Source: Antedon bifida
Lineage: Eukaryota > Echinodermata > Crinoidea > Comatulida > Antedonidae
Length of the DNA stretch: 64,000 bases
Direction of reading: 5' to 3'
Assembly (NCBI GenBank): GCA_963402885.1
Contig: OY727093.1
Coordinates: forward strand, 1,426,001 to 1,490,000
Part shown: positions 36,301 to 48,300 of the stretch, piece by piece
How the letters are laid out: each line of letters starts with the position of its first letter
Position numbering within the stretch: position 1 is the stretch's first letter
The notes under the pieces: generated by a model
What the model saw: the letters and a program-made list of their open reading frames with translations, nothing else
Told to the model about the DNA's origin: nothing
Databases searched by the model: none
Position numbers and translations under genes: made by a program

Positions 36301-39300
36301 GTTAGAAAACCGAGGCCTAGAAGTATGTTGGCAAGTGTAAGTTCGCCTTTACGTAATTAGTTGTCGTTTGGTAGAAATAGCATGCTACTTGTCAACTCTT
36401 TGTTTACTTTATACTTTGGCATACTGTTTAGCACTAATTCCTAATACTCACGTTTTGATTCAAGCATGATCCTTAATTTTAACAATTGAAATAGAAAATT
36501 GCATTTTCCCCTCTAGATATAGTGAGTTTTGTCAATGAATATTTTCATTACTTGTTTGTAAATGTATGTTTGAACACTTATTTTACGTAGTCTAGTAATG
36601 CATAGATATGTATTAATGTACAAAATTAATTTACTGCATTTGTGTTTTTATTAATGTTTTATCATAAATTATTTGTTCATTTGTGTTGTTTAGTTGTTGT
36701 AGTTTAGTTATTGTTGTATCTACAATCAGCTATCCTAAATTCAGACTCTCTTAAAATAATCTTTTGACAAGAATTTTCTGGTCCTAAAGTTCCCAAATTA
36801 TACAAGTATTCTACAATTAAACTTTCTGGACAACCATCATTTTTGGGTCAATTTTTCAAAGGTTTCTGATTTTGGGAAAGTTGAATGTATTTGTTTAAAA
36901 TAATCATAGTAGTGCATAGTACTGTATGGTGCATAGATTTTGAAAATTGTAATTGTGATATTTTTTGTTTGTTTGTGTCTTTTTTAAAAAACTTTATAGC
37001 TATAAATATATAGTATAGTATACATTGAATAACATTGAATAACAGTAAAATGTCTTCTTAGCTTTCTAACTATACTTTAATACAACAATGATTCAGTATT
37101 GCTGCACATTGGGGTTTTGTATCAACATTATAATAATATAATAATAATTATCATTATAACTTGAAGTTGTTGGAACAAGAAAATAAAATATTTCTTGAAA
37201 AAGGATTATTTAAACATTACAGTCGCTTGTAATGACTAATCAAATAAAAATGCAAAAGTGATTTGTAACTAGTAGTAGAATAATAAAAACATTTTGCGTC
37301 AAACTTAAATGAAAGCGTCGTCACTGAGACTCTACCTACTTGATGTCATCATTCAAAAGATGTATTAATGGCACATCAACAATTTCTGTCAAAATGTTAT
37401 ATTCCCCATCAAATCCTACTCTCTCTACTCATGGCATCAGTGAGAGATATTTTACGATGCCTTTTAAATGCGAGTAAGCCACACTAAATTGTATCTGTAT
37501 TCAATAGAACAACATACTACTTGCATCGGAATTAATAATTATTATCAAATTAATCATTTTGATTTATTTTCAACCAAATTTTTGAAAAGGTTATAGTTTG
37601 TCTTGAGATAAGGGAATCTCCTTTATTTCTTTCCCATTCTTTTACGAGGGTGATGGTTCCTCAAATATTATGTTGGGGAGTTGCTTCAACCATTTTCTTC
37701 TATTTCTCTTCGTTCACTTACTACAGTATCAATGATATTCTGTTTCTTCTAGAAACGATGCTTAGAGCACTACTATGTATCCATTTCCATTAAATGCATG
37801 ATACATTACCCTTTTATGGATCCATTATACCTGCTTAATGGCTTATTAAGACCAAGTTCCTCTTGTCATCGTCGTTTTGTTTTTCTTTAGATAACGATTA
37901 GGTTTTAAGACGTGTTTTGTCTGGAGAATGAGATCTTTTATAATCTTGTGTCTATATTTCTTGGCCTATTTCTCTCCGCTACAGCTCGAATACATACAAA
38001 TTAATTAAACACCCCTATCAGAAAATTGTACATTATATAAACCCTGGGAAATTTCCAATATACCACCATCATATCTAGGTAAGTGGCACTCGGCACACCT
38101 GACTACCAACAACACTTTGTTTGTGTGATATGGCTTTATCCAGGTGGTAGATATCAAGGTGGTAGATATCCAGGTTGTGTGATATCGTCATTACTTACAA
38201 ATTTTGATCATGAATATTCATTAAATGATTCAAATATTCTTGATCTAGTCGTGTTTGAGTAAATAATGTATGTGTACTAAAACTACTGTTTTGCTGCTGA
38301 TATGTTCTGTATCAATATAGTGGCTTGTAAAAATTCTAAAAAGCATGATCAATTTGATAATTAACCTTTGTTTTTTTACTTTTTGTGACATGCTTTCTTT
38401 GTGGTGATGGCAAATGTTTTCATCAATAATGTTCAAATTCATCAATAATGTTCACATTTCTGCTTTTTCTTTCAGTTTAAGCATCTTTTTATGTGCAATT
38501 TTATTATACTGATATTTTGATTTTTACATACTTTTTTGCACTTTTATTTCTTTGATAATAAATACATGATATTTAACCAGTAGTTTTTTTTTGTCTTTCA
38601 TGTATAATGTAATATTATAGATTTTTAACATAGACTTAATTTAACTAGTAGTTTGCAACAAAACTGAGGAAAACCAATTTTTTTATAATACAATATTTTA
38701 TTATTTTTACTGATAATATCGTTATAATCCGAATTTTTAAACGTGTGTGTACATTTACTCTACTGTTCCAAATTTCAAGTTTAAATGTTAATTTCTTGAT
38801 TTATTTTTTGCATTTGTTTTTACAGATTTGTGCCACGCAGGGTCGCCTGGAATCATATAAGAAGATATGTCGACTTGGTGAGGGATCATACGCCACAGTG
38901 TACAAGGCACATTCAATGTAAGTATGTTTTCAAAGTTTACTTCTGAGAGAATGGTGCGGGGGAAATGTCTCCCCTACATGTACAAAGGTGTAGTTGATAT
39001 TAGCTATTCATGGTAAAAAGTTTGATAAAATGGGTAGGCTAGACAATGAGAAAAAGATTGTCCCCCTCTGAGACAAAAATCCAGTAAAAATGGCTCAACC
39101 CTAACCCCCATTATTACACTAATACTGTAGTACAAATTATGTCCATTCTAAAGTATACCTGAAACATCTTATTAAACACTTTACTTTCAAAGGTGCAGTT
39201 TCAGAGAAGAGCCTAACAACATCATGATGAATTGAAGACAAATGGAAAAATGAAATTCATACTTCATCTTCTAGCCTATAATTTAAGCCAAATCAATATC

Positions 39301-42300
39301 AATTAAATTGAGTAGCTCTTCTATTTGCCAAATTTACCGTGGTAATTTTGTGAAATTGGCATGTAAAGGTTGTTAGGGTTACATCATATCTGTGATATTT
39401 GCCAAGATACAAACATTTGCTGGTTGATTTCAAACTAAATAAGCCTACAAGGTTGATTAAATTACATACTACTATACATTCCTGTCAATGTTTTCAGGTT
39501 TTCTTTCTATGTGTTCTAAAAGATTTGTTTCAACTACAAGAAAATAAATGAATTATTAAAACAAATTGTAGATATAGAATCTTGAAACAATTTTCTTTAA
39601 TCACAAAACATGAATAATAATTTATGCATAAATAATTTGTTTTTCACTGTAGAACCAACACCAACCAAATTGTAGCATTAAAAGAGATTCATTTACAAGA
39701 GGAAGAGGGCGCACCATTTACAGCAATACGAGAAGCATCGTTACTAAAGAAGTTGAAGCACGCCAACATTGTTCGTCTACACGATATTATTCACACAAAG
39801 AAATCGTTAACATTTGTATTTGAGTATGTGGTAAGTATAATAAGTTTGAGAAATAAGTGGAGATAAATAAATTGTTTTGACCCACCAATAAAAGATCCCT
39901 AACATCACTTTCTGTGAATCAGTGAACACATTAATTATACCTAATTAACGTTATTTTAAGTCAACTGAATTTGCTGAAGACAAAAGCCAAATTCCTTGTA
40001 GTGGTTTTATTTTGAATTACCACAAGAAAGAGGAATTTCCGTTTTTCCAACAATACCAGATAATCTTTCACTTCCATTTGTAGATCTTAAGATTGTGTCA
40101 AGTACACATTTGTAAGACTATTATGCATTGTACATTATATTAACTAGTATAGTGGTCAACACTTGTGTTTGAATTTATAGAAAATACCATAAAAGTTCAC
40201 TCAACAATGTGTACTTTATTTGAAGGAATGTTAAGATTTAAGTTACTGACTTTCTTTCATTACACATCAATATTCTCTTATTTCCCTTCTTGTTCTTATT
40301 TATTTTTTTATTTATATCTTTTCAATACAAATGTACTGATTTTTAAAGTGGTTCAGTAACTACAACATTTTCAATAATAACAACATTTATACAATATCAA
40401 GCAATATAGGAAAGAAGACATTATTATTGTATAATAAGAGTGTTTTTATCTCTGAAAGAAAGTAGTTAAAATGTTGTTTATCAGGATTCATGTCTCTTAA
40501 GTAGTTGGTAGGATTATGTTAGAGAATGTTGGAATGTTGTAATGTTGATTTAATAGTGTGTGAGGTAATGTTATATTAATCAGAACACGGCACAGTAAGT
40601 ACAGTAGGCTAACAAACAAGCCTAAGTAACCACTTACACAAGATAATGTACAATGATTTTGAAAACGTGAAAAACATGTAAATATTGAAAATTCGCAGTC
40701 TGAATAGACTTAGCCAGAAGGTAAAATTTGTTTAGTTTAATCTTGTACGGGTTTATTCGTTGACATTTTTATGCGATGTACACCATTAGGTAAATATTGT
40801 GATTGTGAAGCTATCTACAGGAGGATAAATCTGAATTTATAAACATCATTATAATAATTATGTTTTATTTAGCTGATTCTCAGTATTAAATTCGTCCAGT
40901 ATTATATAATATTAGACAAACATTACCATATATGGAGATACATTTTTCTTATCATACACATTTATACATAATATTACATTTAAAAGTTGTGATTCCTTCA
41001 GTAAATGTAATCCATGTGTTTGCAGTGTATGGACGAAAAATGTTTACCTAGAGACATTACGTTTGTGTGTTGACAATTTTCCATCGGTTAATGCCACTTT
41101 TATTGGCCATTTATCAGCAGAATACAGAGACAGTCAAATAATAGTTGGACTTTAATAAGAAATTGATCACTAAGATTCTAGAATAATTTAAGAAGCTTTC
41201 TTTTGCATTGGTAATAAATTGTGAAATTGTTGATAAAGTTTAAATAATTACTATTGTAATTATCACGATTATCATTATCATTATTACAATCTTATTACCG
41301 TAATTATAATCAACACTATCTTTATAATCATCATCAATTCAAACATCTTCATCATTTAATAAAGACATCAATATCTTTATAATCATCATATCATCATCTT
41401 TGTCGCCGTCATCATCATCGTCATTATATTCCCATCATCAATAATAATTTGCTAGCATTCTCACCTTCATTATGTCATCATTGTTATCAACATTAACATT
41501 TTTCTCTTCCTCAACATATTATCTGCACTATTGTCATTGTTTCCGCATGGAGTCAAGAATAATTACTCCATTGTTTCCGTCTTTACTAGGTCTTAGATAT
41601 TTGTTGAAAGTAATAATGACATTATTTCTACCTATACCTTTCTAAACTATACAAACTAATAATAGTGATTATTTTTAGAAATAACAACATGTTATGTTAA
41701 CAAACAACATAAAATTGATTCAGTGTTCTGGATTTTCCTGGCGGGAAATGTTAAGTACTAATAGGTTCCTTTGACCTTATCCATATTTCCGGTATAGGAT
41801 CTTATCTCAAGGAAGCGTCCTGAAAGATCCATGGAAATGTTGTTGCTGGGAATTCAGTTGGAAGTATTAAGTGGTTCAATATTACTGGATGTGGTTGTTG
41901 TTTTAATTTTTGACAAGTGTCGTTTGAACGCTCTATTGCTAGGTTAATGACTATTGTAGGATTGAATGAGGCAACTACTATTTTATTTGTTTAATAACGC
42001 AAACAGATTAATAAGATGTGTATCAAAAATGTATTATTTTGAACTTTACCATAACTAATTTTTTCATGCTATATAAGAAATACACAAAAACCTAAAAAAT
42101 TTAAAGAAAGGGGGAAAAAAGGCAATTGAAAATGGAGTAAAATTTGTTTTCTTTTGAGCTATCCAGTCTTTGACTTTACTTTCCACTTAAGTGCGAAATT
42201 ATTTTATATTCATATCCTATTTATTGTTATTATTTTGCAGAACACAGACTTAAATACACACTTAGAGAACCAAGGAGGTAGTCTACACCCAAGCAACGTT

Positions 42301-45300
42301 TGTCTGTTCCTCTTCCAGTTATTACGTGGCTTAGACTTTTGTCACAGGCAGCTTATTCTTCATCGGGACTTAAAACCACAGAATATTCTTATTAGTGAAA
42401 ATGGCGAGTTGAAACTTGCTGATTTTGGTGAGGATTTCTTAAAATTGTTTTTGTGTTTTTCACAAAAATATCATCAATATTATCATCAAAAGTAGCTGTA
42501 TACTTGTACCCAGTAATCTATTTTTCTATTTTGTGCTTAACTTACCTGGATAAACCAACAATAGCCCATGCTCTACTGAAATGATGATGCTGGTACCTTT
42601 ATGTGGTTGGGTGATTGGTCCATTATTCTAATGGGATGTTCAAGGAACTTCTATAGACGATTGGATGCTTAGCCATTTTTGTAAAGGGTTGTACAAGAAA
42701 CTTTTCATGTCGTAGCTTCCTCCCAGAAGAGCATGGTCTATTTTCGGTTTGTCCAGGTATAGCGGAACTCAGATTAATAATAAAAATATTCGTTCTTAGA
42801 TAGCGCTTATTGCACAATTCTTCCAAGCGCTTTACATTATTACCCTGGTAATTGTAACACGTATGGAAACATACTCCCATAATGCAGTTAGTAATCAGCG
42901 CAAGGTTGTGTCTTGACCTACCCATGGTTACACCTGGATTACCAACACTATACTATTGGTTTGTGTATTAATACATTAAGCCAATCAATTAAAGAATTTC
43001 TCATAAAGAGCGATTACAAAATTCTTCACTCTCCGTCTTTTTCAATAGTTTTTAACTATTATCTTAGTATTACATTAAATGAGAGACTTTATATGTAGCT
43101 AAGTATTGTGATTCCTGCTACATTGAAATAATTGGCAATAAGTAGCTAGTGGCAGGGTAATAAACAAAGGGATTACCGTGGCGACTGATGTACATCGTGC
43201 CATGCATTAAAAGTAAAAACGACAACATTATTTACATTTTATATTACGAATGTGATACATCGATGTTATAGATATTAATTTATAATATCAGGTTTCTTTA
43301 TTTATGTAAAAAACAGGCTTAAAAAATGTACACTAACATTATCAAAGAACCTGAAATTGATTTGTATCAACAAAAATAAAATTTTAAAAAATATATACAA
43401 AATTAAAAATTGATCCACATAAAATATATATATCTCAGTTATTTAGTAATTTATGCTTTACAGTAGATTTAAATAAAGCTTATACAGTAGTAGTATTAAT
43501 CGTGTCTATACTTATGTAATTTGACAAACAAATATTTTATCTGACCGTCAAATGTAATTAGGTCTATATGTAATGTTATTCTGCCTTCAATTAATTTTGT
43601 ACTTTCATTCGCGTCTTACACTTTATTTTGATGTCACACTGATTTGAAGAAGGCATTTCGTTAATGAATTGATTGAAAGTACCTGAAAATAGAAAATAAC
43701 ATCTGTGTAACTTAATAAGTGTGTATTGTTGCTGTAACCTCGTTAACAGCTTGAATGTTGAAATTATACAGTACATAAAAACAGAATCGTAATAGGGGAT
43801 TCATGATGCGGGTGGTCAGGGGAGCAGGGTTTGGGCGGGGAAAGCCACCCCACCCATCAACCCTAAATTCTGAAAATTGCAATACAAAAAATAGGACATG
43901 TTAATTTCAGAAGTTTATTTTACAATTTTAGGCCCTCATCCTTCTCTATTTCAAAATGCTTGATACAATATCACTGAACATGATTAACAAATATAAAAGA
44001 TAAAATTTAATGAAAATGACACAAAATCTTTTTTTTCTAGGCCTAGCCAGAGCCAAGTCGATACCGAGTAAGACCTATTCACATGAGGTTGTAACACTAT
44101 GGTACCGGCCTCCTGATGTCCTCCTAGGCTCAAAAGACTATTCAATACAGTTAGATATGTGGTAAGAAACTTGTTAAGGAATTTAAATAATTATAGAACA
44201 TTTTATTAGTCTATATACTAATCATAATGGTATAATACTCTTTACTTTTGAGATGTTTTCGTTATTTGAATGGACATAAGTCCTTGTGAAGAATTTTGTA
44301 GGCCTACTATTGGACAATTGCAGTGCTGATCATTGCACTGTATTGGATGTGGGTTCTTAGAAGACCAAATCAAAAAGCAATTTAAATTTTATTGAAAGTT
44401 ACTTTTTCTACATTTTGTAATTCCGCACTATATATACTATACTACTTGCTTTATCTATTATTTGGTAATAATTCGCGAGGTCATCCACTTTGCTGCCCGA
44501 CTGTACAGTACACTTTCTGTGCATGAATAAATAATATATTTATTGCCATTTTCTTATTATTTTCAGGGGTGTAGGGTGTATTTTTGTTGAAATGATCACA
44601 GGCCAAGCATTATTTCCTGGAATGAAAGACTTCAAAGACCAGCTAGAGAGAATATTCAAGGTAGGCCTAGAATTCTCTCACCCATCTCTGGTTTCTGTGT
44701 TAAGTTAAATAAAACAAATACATCTTGCATACCATGTTCTACAGACACCTGAAATAAGGTTCCTGCTGTGTCATACTATTGCTAGAATCATAGTAGAGCA
44801 TTATCTAGTCTTGCTAGCATTTAGAAAATATACTCTCTGGCTCTTGGGAATTCTTAATACAGGATTAAGAATCAATGTATCTTGTTGTACAGGTCTCCCT
44901 TAAAGGCCAGGTACCGAACTAAAATGTTAGTGGTTTTAAGCTCTGTCTACACTATCAAACTAGTTTGACAAAAAAAGTGTGATTACGTGCCCAAATATGG
45001 CCACTGTGGTCATATTCACAATTCACACTTAGGCTAAGGGAAACATAAGGGAATTAAGAAAATCTAGGTGAATACAATTTCAGGGAAATCTGGTGCCTAA
45101 CTAGAATTTGAGTGGTCATGGCAAATTGTCTTGAATTAATGTCAAATGGTCAATTAGTCACATATACAGTAGCCTAATAGTGTGACCTGTGAAATGTATT
45201 TATTTTCTAACAGATTTAACAGATAAGAAAGACAGATTCAGTAAATTATTAAATTCCACCAATGAAATTTATCTAATTTTTATATATTTATTTCTTCATT

Positions 45301-48300
45301 TTTTGAATTTTCAATTTGGCAATTTATCATTATTAATTTATATTTTATGCAAAGCCGCATAGAAATTATGAGAAGACTCAGATTCCATTACCGGTAATTG
45401 AATTCGTAGTAGAGATTCCCTTACGGTTGGTGTAAAACAACACTGTAACCATGACAACCTAACAGGTTGTATCCCGATCATGCTGCTTGGGTCATATAGC
45501 TTGTACAAATTCCTTTAATAACATTCCTTTAACTCACTTGTGTGTTGAAAACTTTTTTGTTAAATCCGTATCCACCCACAAATTCCCTTAACTAACTATC
45601 ATCTTACTTTTATGAACTCAATTATCATCTTATTTGAGAACTAAACTAAAAAGGGACTAGAAAATTACAAAAACTACGACAATCACTATAATTGTACCAA
45701 AATCATATAACATAGCATAAAACTTACTCCAAATAATGAGAAAAAAAGTAATGATTCAGGTTTAGATTTGTATTGGATCATCAACAGGAATCCTTCCCTT
45801 ACATTAATTTCATATACATTTTCTTTTTTTGTAAGCTATACAAAGTTCAAATATGTTTGAATTAGTACTAGCCCACCTTACAATACCTGTTATTATCAAG
45901 TTTTGTAAATGATTTGTCATTGTAGGCTTACACACCTTTACAAAACTGACAATCAGCCCTGACTTGCATTTTATATTTTCTGGTACCACTTGGTCAATTT
46001 TTCAAATATTTTAAATATTAATTGTATTTCAGATATTAGGGACACCAACGGAACAGAGTTGGCCTGGAGTGTCATCGTTACCCTATTACAAAGAAGGTGA
46101 GATAAGAACATTTGAAGAGTTGACAGGTTGAGTTGGAGTTTAGGAAAAAGAATTTTAAAAAGACAATGATTGGATAAGAGATGCATAAAAGTACTGGTTT
46201 ACTCTGCCAATACAAGACTATCTCAAAATAGAACCAGAACTGGAAAGGTCCCATTGATAACACAATATATTTAAAGAAATATGAATAAATCTACGAAAAT
46301 AAGTCACCAGTGGAACCATCCTTGAGCATGTTTTCTGTGAGCTGGCTATAGAGTTCTGCGGTGTGACGTCACAATGATAGATGGCGCTGTATGGTTGCTA
46401 GCCAACCAAAAAATGCGTTCAACGCTACTATGTTGATAAACTGTATAGATCTGTATTTCTATCAAATTATGTATCTTATCTTGATTTTTTAAAACTTAAA
46501 CTGTAGTTGAAGATAAATAGATTAAATATTTAGGGATCTTTTGAAATTTTAGTTTTAAGTTTTAAAATTGGTACTTCAATAAGCCTATTCCAAACCATTG
46601 GTAACCTTGGAGTCACTCAGGCAGGTTGAACGCATTTTTTAGTTGGCTAGCAACCACACAGCGCCACCTACCATTGTGACTTCAGCACCGCATAACTCTA
46701 TTTGATCGATGCAACTACCATCTTAGAAGGTCTTTTCTTCTTTCATTTTTTTTTTCAATTTTTTTTAATTTTCTAACTTTGATTTCTTGTTTTGTTGCAG
46801 CTTGTGTTAAGTCATATCGACAGAAATCTTTAAGGACATCCATTCCAAAGTATGTATTCAACCATACCATATCAACAACCAAAGCGATAAAAACATAACC
46901 GTCTTAAATGTTTTACCAAGTGTTACATAATGATATTTTCATTCATTTATTCTTTATTCATAATCATTGTGCATATGTGCATATATAAGTATGAAAGATA
47001 CACTATACAAAAAACCGATACAATAACAATCACCTCAGGCTGGCAAATATATTAGTTTTGTTTTATTTTTTTCTATAGGTTATGTAACATTCCGTGGGCT
47101 GCAGAACTTGCTGAACAACTCTTACAGGTATGTTGATAGAGGGCAGTATTATAATTTATTTTGTTCTCACAACTGATTTCATGAAACAAATTGTTGTAAC
47201 TTTCGATAGTGAGCCCTCTAGTTTGACTAAAACATGAAGTAGCCTCAATCATTGTAGACAGCAATGAACAATTAAATAAATTGTTTGGTTAATAATAATC
47301 AAATTTTATTCTGCTTATTAAAAACTAATAGCCCAATTGATATTGATCAAAGTACAGATATATTTATATTACAATAGTAAAATTCTTTTACCTGATGCTA
47401 AAACGAGTAAAACAATATATTACAGAGGTAAAAACAAAAAATCAAAAAAATTGCAAAACAAGGAAATTTCAATTTTGATAGCAAAAGCACTTTTTACCTC
47501 CTCCAAGGAGGTTATGTTTTCAAGCATGTGTGTTTGTTTTCCTATTTTATTGACGAATTTTTAGGATCATTTTATGATAATTAAATTCCATTAAAAGTGT
47601 AAAAATGTAAATATGTCTGATTCTTTGAGTTGTTTTATTAAAATGTGTTTTTGTTGGTTTCTGTAGATGGATCCAAAGAGAAGGATAGATACGAAGTCAT
47701 CAATGCTCCACCAGTACTTTAGCAGTCTACCACCAAGTGTACACAGCTTACCTCACAGTAAGTATTATGCTTAAAGGCTCTTTCACACCTATTCCGGCAC
47801 GGTTGCGGTCCGGCGCCAGCAAATCAAATCAGCTACACGCATATCAATTGGTGCATGGAGCGTCGAAAAAATAAAACAATGACGATTTGATTTGCCAGTG
47901 CTGGTGTGAAAGACCTTTGCAGCAGTAAATGTAAATAGCAATGTACTCGACAGCACAATCCTGTAACCAGGATTTCCACAAGGGGTTCTTTCGAATCCTA
48001 CAAACCTCCCTGGTTCCCTCCCTTGCAGCACACAACCACAATCATCTGCTATTTAACTTCAAATGAAATACATTTTTAAATAGGCATGGGTTCCAATTAA
48101 ATTAATCATTATAAAATGCTTTTTAAAATTCATGTTATTGAATTACACCAATTATGTTTATAGCACATAAAACTCCACAAAGATTTTTATATTTTAAAGT
48201 CTATATACATGAGTCATCTCACATTCTGTAGCCTGCCCTCTATCGTATGACAAAATTAAATACTCATCATGATTCAGCAATGTTTATGACATGTTTTCAA

